A stretch of 64,000 nt of DNA from Treponema saccharophilum DSM 2985 (GTDB lineage Bacteria; Spirochaetota; Spirochaetia; Treponematales; Treponemataceae), in NCBI RefSeq assembly GCF_000255555.1, contig NZ_AGRW01000049.1:94797-158796 (forward strand), written 5' to 3'. The stretch's first letter is position 1; every line of letters starts with the position of its first letter. The notes beneath the pieces are model-generated. The model searched no databases, was not told where the DNA came from, and worked only from the letters and a program-made list of their open reading frames with translations. Below, one piece after another: positions 1 to 8,601 of the stretch. Both the position numbers and the translations under genes were made by a program.

Positions 1-1014
1 TTCATATCCTTTTCCGCACCCAGGGTTCCAAACGACAATCTGCTTGGCAGAATTATCCGGAAGCGCTTTGTAGATGGAATCGGCGTACTCCTTGCTCCAC
101 CATGTTCCTGAACAAGGAGAGAAGAACGTCTTCAAGAACGCATCAGCATCGGAAGCAGTCTGGAGCTGGGTCTTGTCCTTCCCCCTCTCATTCTCCCAAT
201 CAGTATAACGTCCCTGCATCCATTTTTCGTTAAGCCCCGTGACGATGAATTTTTTCATCGAAGAAAGACCATTGACTATAAACGAATAATCAATCTTCTC
301 CCTCTTGACTTCCTTCTCCACCGGTTTCGGCTCCGACTTGGGCTGGGCGCTTTCCGCTTTAGACTCCGCGACTTTCTGCGCCGCCGATTTCTGTGTCGTC
401 TGGACGGCAATCTTCGATACGCCGTTCGCAACCTGAGCTGCGGCAGCCTCAGCCTCTGCCGAAACGTCCTGCTTCGCGCCGAAAATCCTCTCGATGTCAA
501 GAAGAACGTACAGCCTGTTGTTTACCTCGACGACGCCCTGTATGTACTTGATGTTTATGTCACCGAACAAGGGATGCGGCGGATTAATCGTCGACTTCTT
601 TATTCCGACAACCTTATCGATATCATCAACTACGACGCCGAACGTCTGGTCGCCGATAACGACGATAAGCATATTCTCTATCGCATCGTACTCGCGCTCG
701 GGCACCTCTATGTTGAAGAACAGGCGCAAGTCCACGATAGGAATAATGTCACCGCGGAGGTTATAGACACCAAGAACGAACGGAAGCGCGTTGGGAACAT
801 ATGTGAATCTTCCCGCCTTTGCGATTTCCTTTACTTTCATGATGTCTATCGCATAATCCTTTCCCGCAAGCGAAAAGGTGACCATCTTGTAGTCAATTAT
901 AGTCGCTATGTTGTCAGCCAGCTCACCGGCCGCATCAGGTCCCGCAAGGCTTTGGAGATTTCCAAGACTTTCCTTCAGAACCGCATTGATTGAAGGTTTG
1001 GTATTTTCTGCCAT
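1..1014 (-). CDS. cheW: CheW-type coupling protein with CheR-like C-terminus (partial)
   Basis: This gene encodes a chemotaxis coupling protein that would link CheA to chemoreceptors at the membrane. The ATG at 1014 follows AGGAG by six bases, 12 bases after the cheA stop, so the two genes are one operon. Residues about 40-185 are a CheW domain (FSLAGKDYAIDIMKVKEI, then NLRGDIIPIVDLR). An Ala/Lys/Pro linker of about 60 residues follows, then a second domain that runs off the window. That domain ends in VVWNPGCGKGYE, which resembles the SAM-binding motif I of CheR methyltransferases (WSAGCSTGEE), with the usual Ser-Thr replaced. CheW proteins carrying CheR-like tails are known in Treponema chemotaxis arrays. 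Whether this one can methylate cannot be judged from the fragment. At least 338 residues are coded here and the C-terminus is missing. Confidence 0.88.
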   Translation of the reverse strand, partial: MAENTKPSINAVLKESLGNLQSLAGPDAAGELADNIATIIDYKMVTFSLAGKDYAIDIMKVKEIAKAGRFTYVPNALPFVLGVYNLRGDIIPIVDLRLFFNIEVPEREYDAIENMLIVVIGDQTFGVVVDDIDKVVGIKKSTINPPHPLFGDINIKYIQGVVEVNNRLYVLLDIERIFGAKQDVSAEAEAAAAQVANGVSKIAVQTTQKSAAQKVAESKAESAQPKSEPKPVEKEVKREKIDYSFIVNGLSSMKKFIVTGLNEKWMQGRYTDWENERGKDKTQLQTASDADAFLKTFFSPCSGTWWSKEYADSIYKALPDNSAKQIVVWNPGCGKGYE

Positions 1015-1026
1015 ACTATTCTCCTG

Positions 1027-3420
1027 TTAATCAGCCAAACTGTTTTCCTGACGAGCCTCGATTTCCTGACGGACGCCGAGCTCCAGCAATTGCGTAACAT
1101 CGATAATCAGGGAAACAGAACCGTCGCCAAGTATCGAAGCACCTGCAATACCAGGAGACTGCGTAAACTGATCGCGCAACGGCTTGATGACGACATCTTC
1201 CTCGCCAATCAGGTTATCAACCATTATGCCGATTTTCTTTTCCTGAGAGCCGACGATTACGACGAAGCAATATTCGCCCTCTTCTTTCGTCCGGATATTG
1301 AACAACCTGCTGAGCCGCAACACGCTGACAACCTCATTCCTGACGTTGAGAACCTCATAGTTGTCAATCGTATTTATCTCAGACTTCTTCACGCGGACGC
1401 TCTCGATTACGGACGCGATAGGAATAGAATACACTTCCCTGCCGACGCGCACCAAAAGCCCCTGAATGATTGCCAATGTCAACGGAAGGCGGATGCTGAA
1501 TTTCGAGCCCTTTCCCTTTTCCGTCGTTACGTTAACGGTACCATTGAGCTTGTCAATCATGGTCTTGACGACATCGAGACCGACGCCGCGCCCAGACACA
1601 TTCGTAATCTTATCAGCCGTCGAGAATCCCGGCATGAAGATGAGTTGCGCCGCCTCCTGGTCATTGAGCACCTTGTTCGGGTGAATCAAGCCTTTGGAAA
1701 CAGCCTTCGCCTTTACCTTCTCTACATCGATTCCGCCACCATCATCGATGACGTCGATGATAATCATGTTGCCCTCATTGGCAGCCTTGAGAAGGACAGT
1801 ACCCGTCTCGTCCTTTCCGGCAGCACGGCGCTTCTCAGGAGATTCTATTCCGTGATCAACGGAATTTCTGACGCAGTGCATAATCGGATCCATCAAATCA
1901 TCGATGACAGTCTTGTCGAGTTCTGTCTCCTCACCTTCAATCTGCAAGGTGACTTTCTTTCCCAAATCACGCTGCAAATCGCGGACGACGCGCGGGAAAC
2001 GGTCGAAAATCTGGCTGATAGGAACCATTCGGATTTTCATGACGCCTTCCTGAAGCTCTCCCGCTATGCGGCCGAGGTTCTGGGTCGACGAATGGAACTT
2101 CGAATTCAAATCCTTGAATTTCGTCTCGAAGGAATCGAAATAATTCGCGATGTCGCCGAACTCGTTGAGGATATTCGTCTTTATATCCTTGACCGCCACA
2201 CCGTTCTGGATTTCATCGAGGTACTGCGGAAGCTGCTCGAACATCTTCCTGACTTTTTCCTTGAACGATGCGTCCAAGGTCTGGAAATTCACGAGCATGT
2301 CAGCCAAATGGGTTGCGCTCTGGTTGAACGCGGCTTTTGTTATGACCGTTTCCGATATAAGGTTCAGAAGATAATCGATTCTCTTCGAATCGACGCGGAG
2401 GATTGAACTCTGCTGCGCGTGGCCGCTCGCGGGCGCACCTTTTGCGGGAGCCTTCGCAGGAGCCTTCTGCTCTCCGCCTGCCGCCGGTGCAGCTGGCTTC
2501 TCTTCCGCTTTCTGCTCGACGGCAGGTTTCTGCGCGGCAGGCGCAGGCGCCGGCTTGGGAGCAGGAGTTTCGGCAGCGTAATTTCTGTCGCCGACGACCT
2601 CCTTTGACACCGCATTGTCGAGGCATTTCGCGTCGACGCTTATCGTAACGTCATCCATGAACGCGGTGTCTTCAATCTGGTTTGCATCGTTCGACGAAGC
2701 GATGTAATAGACGACTTCCCGGTGGAATTCATCCTCATACAGCTCCTCGAAATCAGGCTCCGTCTTCAGAATTGTGCCGCGGTTTTTGAGCGCCGCATAA
2801 ATCTGGATTCCTCCGACGGAATTCATCGGGTTGTTCTCGTCGAATACGACATTGACTGCCCAAAGCTTCTGACCGTCGGTGCATCCCTGCTTCAATTCTG
2901 CAAGCTCGTATTCCGAAAGGGCGACGACAATCTCCCCGCTTGAGGCAGAAGAAGGCGCGCTCTGCTGAGCCGGAGCGGCAGCAGGCTTCGACGGTGCCGG
3001 CGCCGCCTTCGATTTTCCGGAACCGTCCGGAATCATCGAGCGGATTTTGTTCGATATCTCATCGACGCTCTCACCGTAGATACTTCCGTTAGTCCGTGAT
3101 TCGAGCATCGCCTTGATAACGTCAAGTGCCGTAAGGAGTGTATCCACGACATCTTCAGTCACCTTGACGCGGTCAGAACGAACCTCATCGAGAAGATCTT
3201 CCATCGTGTGAGCAAAATGAGAAATTTCAGTAAATTCAACAGTAGCTGAGTTTCCCTTGAGAGTATGAGCCGCGCGGAAAATTTCGTCGATGGCATCATG
3301 GTTATTAGGATCCTGCTCGATTGCAAGGATGTTGCTCTCGAGGTTGTCAACCATCTGTTCCGATTCAGAAAAGTAGTCTTTTAGTAACTCTTCGTTTGTT
3401 GCATCAAGATAATCACTCAT
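1027..3420 (-). CDS. cheA: chemotaxis histidine kinase CheA
   Basis: CheA autophosphorylates from ATP and passes phosphate to CheY and CheB in the receptor array. The 797-residue protein has an HPt domain with His52 in FRAAHTLKG, a P2-like region at about 160-265, an Ala/Pro/Lys linker, and a long P3 dimerization region with extra helices. It then has the P4 kinase domain (N box HCVRNSVDHG, G boxes DDGGG and GRGVGLDVV) and a CheW-like P5. I start it at the ATG for MSDYLDATNEE because upstream residues look non-coding. A TTGACT-16-TAAAAT promoter ends seven bases before this ATG and there is no Shine-Dalgarno, so the message may be leaderless. The gene is co-transcribed with the CheW gene downstream. 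An expanded P3 fits the atypical arrays described for spirochetes. Confidence 0.96.
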   Translation of the reverse strand: MSDYLDATNEELLKDYFSESEQMVDNLESNILAIEQDPNNHDAIDEIFRAAHTLKGNSATVEFTEISHFAHTMEDLLDEVRSDRVKVTEDVVDTLLTALDVIKAMLESRTNGSIYGESVDEISNKIRSMIPDGSGKSKAAPAPSKPAAAPAQQSAPSSASSGEIVVALSEYELAELKQGCTDGQKLWAVNVVFDENNPMNSVGGIQIYAALKNRGTILKTEPDFEELYEDEFHREVVYYIASSNDANQIEDTAFMDDVTISVDAKCLDNAVSKEVVGDRNYAAETPAPKPAPAPAAQKPAVEQKAEEKPAAPAAGGEQKAPAKAPAKGAPASGHAQQSSILRVDSKRIDYLLNLISETVITKAAFNQSATHLADMLVNFQTLDASFKEKVRKMFEQLPQYLDEIQNGVAVKDIKTNILNEFGDIANYFDSFETKFKDLNSKFHSSTQNLGRIAGELQEGVMKIRMVPISQIFDRFPRVVRDLQRDLGKKVTLQIEGEETELDKTVIDDLMDPIMHCVRNSVDHGIESPEKRRAAGKDETGTVLLKAANEGNMIIIDVIDDGGGIDVEKVKAKAVSKGLIHPNKVLNDQEAAQLIFMPGFSTADKITNVSGRGVGLDVVKTMIDKLNGTVNVTTEKGKGSKFSIRLPLTLAIIQGLLVRVGREVYSIPIASVIESVRVKKSEINTIDNYEVLNVRNEVVSVLRLSRLFNIRTKEEGEYCFVVIVGSQEKKIGIMVDNLIGEEDVVIKPLRDQFTQSPGIAGASILGDGSVSLIIDVTQLLELGVRQEIEARQENSLAD

Positions 3421-3427
3421 ACAGAAC

Positions 3428-3455
3428 ATTTTAACAGTTACTTTTTCAAAGTCAA
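3428..3455 (-). promoter_or_regulatory. cheA promoter abutting the start codon
   Basis: Reading the minus strand, TTGACT (3455-3450), a 16-base spacer and TAAAAT (3433-3428) are followed by seven bases and the cheA ATG at 3420. Transcription would begin at or next to the ATG. There is no ribosome-binding sequence in the short gap. Confidence 0.6.
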
Positions 3456-3509
3456 GCGGAAAAGCCATATTTTCGGGAAGCGGGCTCAGCACAAGATGTC
3501 GATAATTGT

Positions 3510-3515
3510 TATAAT
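3510..3515 (+). promoter_or_regulatory. candidate -10 box for the outer-membrane protein gene
   Basis: A perfect TATAAT lies 37 bases before the ATG of the gene at 3553, in the cheA intergenic region. I see no convincing -35 box 16-18 bases upstream, so this is a weak call. Confidence 0.35.
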
Positions 3516-3552
3516 CATTAACTTTTTTCTCACAAAAACAGGAGCTTTTGAA

Positions 3553-4800
3553 ATGGAAGTCAAAAAGAACAAAGTCATTGCAGCGATAACGCTGGCGCTC
3601 TCCGCCATTTCATTCCCCGCATACGCGGATTTCTCGTTCGACTGCGAGACAGGGCTTGCGGGAACGTTCTGCAAAAGCCAGAATTCGGGAAAAATCGCGC
3701 TGACGATGAACGGATTCGTGTCGGGGCAGGTCAACATGACGGACAAGCTTTTCGCGCGGGCGGAAATCGCGGTCAAAACGGACGACATACTCGACGGAGG
3801 AATTTTCGAGGACACCGCGTCGGGCATGAGCATGAACAAGCTCTCGCTGAACTACTCGTTCCATGCGGCGGGAATGACACACGTCCTGTCGGCCTTCTCG
3901 GGATACGAGGATTCTGTCGGGACGGACACGTATCTGAGGAGAATGCTCGGGACAAACGGCGTCGCCTCCCCGATAACGGAAAGCCACCTGGGAAGCGACG
4001 GAATCGCAATCTACCCGCTCAAGGGAAGCGGCATATCGTACAACGCACGGTTCAGTTCCGTTCCGGCGGCCGCGGGCGCGTACATTTACAAGAACGACGA
4101 GACGTCGGACGAGACATCCCAGACGAACGTTGATTTCAGGTTCGCGACGGCGCTGAAGTACCTGACGATGGACTTCGCGTTCGGCATGGGAATCCCGATA
4201 ACGCGGGAGCTTTCGACGGGCGAGAAAGTGTTCCTCCTCATAGACAGGGTGAACGTCCATTCCGGAATCACGCTCATCATCGGGAACAGGAATTCCACGT
4301 CGCTTTTCGTGCAGGGCGGATTCTACAACAGGGAAGTCGAGGCGCTGTCCGATTTGGCGGACACAGAGATGAAGGACGTGTTCCTCCTCGTCGAGCCGAG
4401 ATTCAAATTCAACGGGAGCGGAATCCACTTCACGTTCTTCAACATCCCCGGAACGACGCTCGGAAAGATAGTCGAGTCGTCGGACGGAACGCCGATTTTC
4501 GCATACACGCCGCTGACTTACATGGAAATGAGCGACACGCTCGGCGGGAACATCACGTTCATATCGAGGGAGACGGGAGCCGCGGGAATCCGCTTCGGGA
4601 TGCACACGATGCTCACCCTCGAAGGACGGCACCTCGGCGACCTCGGCGACAAAAGCGAGCTTTCCGACTGCATTGCCATCAAGATGATGCCGTTCGTGTC
4701 GTTCCCCGTGATGGGCGGGACGATGACGACGACGGCAAGGATAAAAGCCACGAAATTCAGCGAGAGCGGAATCACCGTGGGATTCAAGAAGTCGATTTGA
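3553..4800 (+). CDS. putative outer-membrane beta-barrel protein
   Basis: I do not recognise the family. The 415-residue product opens with an export signal (Lys-rich start, hydrophobic core, cut near AYADF). The rest is a chain of alternating hydrophobic and polar strands rich in Gly, Ser and Thr, typical of an outer-membrane barrel. No transmembrane helix follows the signal. The ATG at 3553 is chosen over an ORF start 57 bases upstream because GGAG sits eight bases before it and because the signal peptide then starts correctly. The gene is divergent from cheA and ends just before a strong hairpin terminator shared with dapL. Function is unknown; a porin or surface structural protein are the obvious options. 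Confidence 0.75.
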   Translation: MEVKKNKVIAAITLALSAISFPAYADFSFDCETGLAGTFCKSQNSGKIALTMNGFVSGQVNMTDKLFARAEIAVKTDDILDGGIFEDTASGMSMNKLSLNYSFHAAGMTHVLSAFSGYEDSVGTDTYLRRMLGTNGVASPITESHLGSDGIAIYPLKGSGISYNARFSSVPAAAGAYIYKNDETSDETSQTNVDFRFATALKYLTMDFAFGMGIPITRELSTGEKVFLLIDRVNVHSGITLIIGNRNSTSLFVQGGFYNREVEALSDLADTEMKDVFLLVEPRFKFNGSGIHFTFFNIPGTTLGKIVESSDGTPIFAYTPLTYMEMSDTLGGNITFISRETGAAGIRFGMHTMLTLEGRHLGDLGDKSELSDCIAIKMMPFVSFPVMGGTMTTTARIKATKFSESGITVGFKKSI

Positions 4801-4801
4801 C

Positions 4802-4852
4802 AAAAAAAACGCGCGCCAAAACCGGAAAACGGCTGGCGCGCATTTTTTTTTC
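4802..4852. terminator. bidirectional terminator between the barrel gene and dapL
   Basis: GCGCGCCA (4811-4818) pairs with TGGCGCGC (4834-4841). An A-run lies before the stem and a T-run after it, so the hairpin can stop transcripts arriving from both sides. Confidence 0.85.
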
Positions 4853-4860
4853 AGGAAGAG

Positions 4861-6090
4861 CTAGAGCACGAGCTTCGAGAGCCGCGCGCAGGCTTCCTCA
4901 ACATCCTTTCTGTGCCCGAACGAGCTGAAGCGGATGAAGCTTTCGCCCGAAGGCCCGAACCCGGAACCCGGCGTCGTCACGACGTTGCATTTGTCGAGGA
5001 TGAGGTCGAAAACCTCCCAGGACTTCCGCCCGGGGAATTTTGCCCAGACATACGGACCGTTGCCCGTAAAGTACGCCTCGACTCCCGCCGCCTTGAAATT
5101 CGAGCCGTCGAGCGTTTCCTTGATGAGTTTTCCGTTCGCAAGATAGTAATCGACAGAATCCTTCATGTCCTTGAGCCCCTGCTCGTCGAGGGCGGCAAGG
5201 CCGCCTGCCTGGGCGATGTTCGAGGCGCCGTTGAAAAGCGTCGTCATGACGCGGTTCCAGTCGCGGTTGACCGACGAGCCGTCGGCGAATTTCAGCTCGT
5301 TGGGAACGACAGACCATCCGAGGCGCACGCCGGTAAATCCCGCAGGCTTCGAGAACGAATTGACTTCGATTGCGCAGGTGCGGGCGCCCTCGATTTCAAA
5401 AATCGACTTCGGAAGGCTCTCGTCCCTGATGAAAGCGAAATATGCGGCATCATAGATTATGATGCACCCGTTCGCGTTCGCAAAATCCACGAGGGTTTTC
5501 AGCTGGCCGCGCGTAGCAGTCGCGCCTGTCGGATTGTTCGGCGAGCATATGTAGAGGAGCGTGTTCTTTCCGACTTTTGAGAGGTCGGGGAAGAAATTGT
5601 TTTCCGGCGTGCAGGGAAGATACGTGATTCCCTCGTAGCCCGAACCGTCAGATTTGGCGGCTCCGGCGGCTCCGACAACGACGGAACCATCGACATAGAC
5701 CGGATAAGCCGGATCCTGAACGGCGACCGAAACGTCGCGCCCGAAAAGCGTCTGGATGCGCGCGATGTCGCATTTCGCGCCGTCGGAGACGAAAATCTCG
5801 CTCGCGTCGGCGATGCCATTGTAGAACACCTCGGCGATGCGCTCCCGGAGGGCAGTGTTGCCCTGCTCGTCACCGTAGCCGGAATACCCCTCGGGAGTCG
5901 CAAGCCCGAGCGCATAGTCGCTCATCGCCTTCGCGATATGCGGCGAAAGAGGCTCCGTCGTGTTTCCTATTCCGAGGCTTATGATGGAAGCGGCGGGATG
6001 AGCCGCAGCATACTCCCTGCGTCTGCGGGCGACCTCAGGAAAGAGATAGCCAGCCGTCAAATTGGAAAATCCTGTGTTTCTTGCAATCAT
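4861..6090 (-). CDS. dapL: LL-diaminopimelate aminotransferase
   Basis: This PLP enzyme would convert tetrahydrodipicolinate directly to LL-diaminopimelate, using glutamate as amino donor, on the way to lysine and peptidoglycan precursors. The 409-residue length matches DapL. The N-terminus (LTAGYLFPEVARR, then ISLGIGNTTEPL) and the PLP lysine Lys248 in NSFSKPAGFTG, followed by RLGW, support DapL over a generic aspartate aminotransferase. The ORF extends 39 bases further upstream, but homologous N-termini begin near MIARNTGFSNL. A TAGTAT box ends seven bases before this ATG with no ribosome-binding sequence, another possible leaderless start. It is a single gene converging on the barrel gene. 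Confidence 0.92.
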   Translation of the reverse strand: MIARNTGFSNLTAGYLFPEVARRRREYAAAHPAASIISLGIGNTTEPLSPHIAKAMSDYALGLATPEGYSGYGDEQGNTALRERIAEVFYNGIADASEIFVSDGAKCDIARIQTLFGRDVSVAVQDPAYPVYVDGSVVVGAAGAAKSDGSGYEGITYLPCTPENNFFPDLSKVGKNTLLYICSPNNPTGATATRGQLKTLVDFANANGCIIIYDAAYFAFIRDESLPKSIFEIEGARTCAIEVNSFSKPAGFTGVRLGWSVVPNELKFADGSSVNRDWNRVMTTLFNGASNIAQAGGLAALDEQGLKDMKDSVDYYLANGKLIKETLDGSNFKAAGVEAYFTGNGPYVWAKFPGRKSWEVFDLILDKCNVVTTPGSGFGPSGESFIRFSSFGHRKDVEEACARLSKLVL

Positions 6091-6154
6091 GCGGGAAATA
6101 CTACCAAAAACGGATTTTTTGTGGAACAAGGAGAAACACGGCGCGCGCTTAATG

Positions 6155-6202
6155 AGAAAAACGAACGGAAAGCGGCGGAAAAGGCGCGCCCACCCCGCCG
6201 CT
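6155..6202 (-). terminator. probable proC terminator
   Basis: On the minus strand AGCGGCGG (6202-6195) pairs with CCGCCGCT (6178-6171), about 45 bases after the proC stop. A broken T-rich stretch follows, so the terminator is plausible but not perfect. Confidence 0.4.
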
Positions 6203-6246
6203 CCAAAAGCAACCTGCTATTTACCGAATATCCGTCGCGGAAAGCG

Positions 6247-7047
6247 TCATTTCTGCCCCAGCTCCACCGACTTCTCGAACGCAGCGGTCGCAGCGTTGAT
6301 GACAGCCGCGCGGAACCCGGACTCCTCAAGCGCGATGACTCCCTCAATCGTCGTCCCGGCAGGAGAGCAGACGGCATCCTTAAGCTCGCTGACGCTCCTG
6401 CCGTCGTTCAGGAAAAGCTCCGCGGCGCCCTTGAGCGTCTGCGCGGCATACACGTACGCCTGCTTTCTCGGCATCCCGAACCTGACGGCGGCATCGGCAA
6501 GCGCCTCGATAAAAAGAAAAGCATACGCGGGGCCGGAACCGGAAACAGCCGTAACGCCGTCCATAAGCCTCTCGGGAATCTCGTCGACGCGCCCGCTTTC
6601 AGAAAGAAGTGTCTTCACGAGGGAAAGGTCATCGGAGGATACGCCCTCCGTGCTGCACAGCGCGACCATTCCCTCGCCGACCGTAGCGGGAATGTTCGGC
6701 ATAATCCGGACGGCGCGAAGCTCGCCTATTGTCTTGAGAGTCACCCCCGCCGCCATGCTGACATACACGGCATCTTTCCTGACGAACGGGCGTATTTCGG
6801 AAAGGACGTCCCGTATGTACGCAGGCTTCACCGCAAGGAACACGAAATCCGCACCGGAAACCGCGTCGGCGTTCGTCTTCGCGGCGCGCACGCCCGTTTT
6901 CTCCGCGAACGAAGAAGCCTCGCCATAAGAAGCGGCCGAGACAGTTATCCTGTCCGCGCCGACGACTTTCGCCATTGCCCTCACGAGCGCACCGCCCATA
7001 ACACCGCACCCGACGCACGCAACCCTGATGTCTTTGATGTCTTTCAT
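6247..7047 (-). CDS. proC: pyrroline-5-carboxylate reductase
   Basis: ProC reduces pyrroline-5-carboxylate to proline with NAD(P)H in the cytoplasm. The 266-residue protein has the dinucleotide-binding start VACVGCGVMGGAL, the LAVKP strand, a MPNIPA segment, and the signature SGSGPAYAFLFIEAL, with AGTT near the C-terminus. The ATG at 7047 follows AGG by about six bases. An ORF start 57 bases further upstream would add residues foreign to the family. It appears to be a single gene, with the sensor kinase about 200 bases upstream in the same direction. Confidence 0.95.
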   Translation of the reverse strand: MKDIKDIRVACVGCGVMGGALVRAMAKVVGADRITVSAASYGEASSFAEKTGVRAAKTNADAVSGADFVFLAVKPAYIRDVLSEIRPFVRKDAVYVSMAAGVTLKTIGELRAVRIMPNIPATVGEGMVALCSTEGVSSDDLSLVKTLLSESGRVDEIPERLMDGVTAVSGSGPAYAFLFIEALADAAVRFGMPRKQAYVYAAQTLKGAAELFLNDGRSVSELKDAVCSPAGTTIEGVIALEESGFRAAVINAATAAFEKSVELGQK

Positions 7048-7249
7048 TTTTTTCCTACCCTGTTTTTTTATGCCGCGCGGCACGCAAAGCACCGAACGGC
7101 ACAAGAATAATGAACGACAATAAAAGATGAATCAAGTTGTGGGCAACGGGGCAGAGCGGTTTCCGAAAAAAAACGCAGCCCCAGAAAAACGTTCTTATAT
7201 ATAGAAGATTCCTGCATGAAAACGCGCGGGGATTTCCCCCGGCGGGAAA

Positions 7250-8599
7250 TTATTTGCCGAAGAAGGATTTCTTCCTTCCTTTTTTCATCGGAAGCGTAAG
7301 CGTAAATTCTGCCCACTCGCCGAATTTGCTGTCGACGGTCAGCGTTCCTTTATGGACGGCGGCGATTGTCCGCGCGATTGCAAGTCCCAGACCGTACCCG
7401 CCCGTTTTCCGCGCGCGCGAAGAATCGGAACGGTAGAAACGCCTGAAAATCTTGTCCAAATCCTCGCTCTTTATGCCGTGTCCCGTATTGAAGACGCGAA
7501 GGATTATCTTGTCCTTCTCCGCGACGGCAGAAATCCTGACGGTCGAGCCCTCCTCCGAATTCTTCACGGCGTTGTCGACGAGGATGACGACGACCTGCTT
7601 TATCTGCTGCTCGTCCCCGACGAACCGCAACCCCTCGCGGATTCCAAGCTCAAGACGCTTCTTCTCCTCGAAAACGGTGCTTTCGAACGGCAGGACGGAA
7701 TTCCTCACCGCATCGGTGAAATCGAATTCGGCGAAATTAATCTTGTTGCGCCCAGCATCGTCCTTGGCGAGATAAAGGAGGTTCTTCACGAGATGGCTCA
7801 TGCGCTCGTTCTCTTCCCGAATGTACGAAAGCCAGCGGTTTCCCGGCATGTCGGGCGCGAGCACGTCGAGGTTCGCGCCGATGACGGCAATCGGAGTCTT
7901 GAGCTCATGGCCGGCATCAGCTATGAACGCCTTCTGCTTCTCGAACGCGACGCGGGTCGGCCGAATGACGAAGCCGGAAAGGAAGAACGCGAACACCGTC
8001 GCCACGACCATGCTCGCGACAAACACCACGACGGAAAAACGGACGAGATAATACAGCATCATTATCTCGACGCGCCTGTTCATCGCGCTTATTATCCTCG
8101 AACCGTCATCGTTCACCTTCATATAGAAAAGGATTCCGTCGAACGTCCCCTCGACGGTTTTTCCGGGATAGCACCCGCCGCCGCGCGCCCGGCATTCGGC
8201 AAGCACCTTCCCGACGAACTTCGAGATGTCGCTCGGCATCAAATCGAACGAATAATTCTTGATAACATCCCCTATCACACCGTCCGGCGTGATTTTCACG
8301 GAGAAGAAATTCCGCATCTCGTCCTTGTCCACTGAAATCTGAAGCGGGAAAAACGAATCGTCGCTTCCGATCGCGAGCCACGGCTTTTTGGAGACGAAAT
8401 TCCCCTTGTGAACGCGCCCGTCGGGAAGCGGAGGAATCCCGCCATTCTCCGCGATGGTCTCAAGATAATGCCGCGACCGGACTATCTCGTGGCGGGCAAG
8501 GCAATAATCGACTGTCAGAAGAATTCCCGCCACAAGTATCATCTGCACGAGAACAATGACGGCGATAATCTGAATGCGGAGCTTTTTAATTACGCTCAT
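7250..8599 (-). CDS. membrane sensor histidine kinase
   Basis: This is the sensor of a two-component pair; the stimulus is unknown. The 449-residue protein has a membrane segment at 8-30, an extracytoplasmic domain at about 31-180 with two Cys in its second half, and a second membrane segment at 182-210. The kinase core follows: H box DAGHELKTP with His231, an N box VILVDNAVKNS, and G boxes including GGYGLGLAIA. The linker after the second membrane segment is short, so a full HAMP domain is not obvious. Its start is two bases after the response-regulator stop, so the two are translated from one message. The partner is the OmpR/PhoB-type regulator directly upstream. Confidence 0.93.
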   Translation of the reverse strand: MSVIKKLRIQIIAVIVLVQMILVAGILLTVDYCLARHEIVRSRHYLETIAENGGIPPLPDGRVHKGNFVSKKPWLAIGSDDSFFPLQISVDKDEMRNFFSVKITPDGVIGDVIKNYSFDLMPSDISKFVGKVLAECRARGGGCYPGKTVEGTFDGILFYMKVNDDGSRIISAMNRRVEIMMLYYLVRFSVVVFVASMVVATVFAFFLSGFVIRPTRVAFEKQKAFIADAGHELKTPIAVIGANLDVLAPDMPGNRWLSYIREENERMSHLVKNLLYLAKDDAGRNKINFAEFDFTDAVRNSVLPFESTVFEEKKRLELGIREGLRFVGDEQQIKQVVVILVDNAVKNSEEGSTVRISAVAEKDKIILRVFNTGHGIKSEDLDKIFRRFYRSDSSRARKTGGYGLGLAIARTIAAVHKGTLTVDSKFGEWAEFTLTLPMKKGRKKSFFGK

Positions 8600-8601
8600 T
8601 G

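Noticed and set aside
3421..3492. Longer CheA start 24 codons upstream
   Set aside because: It would place the promoter inside the coding region and add residues not typical of CheA.
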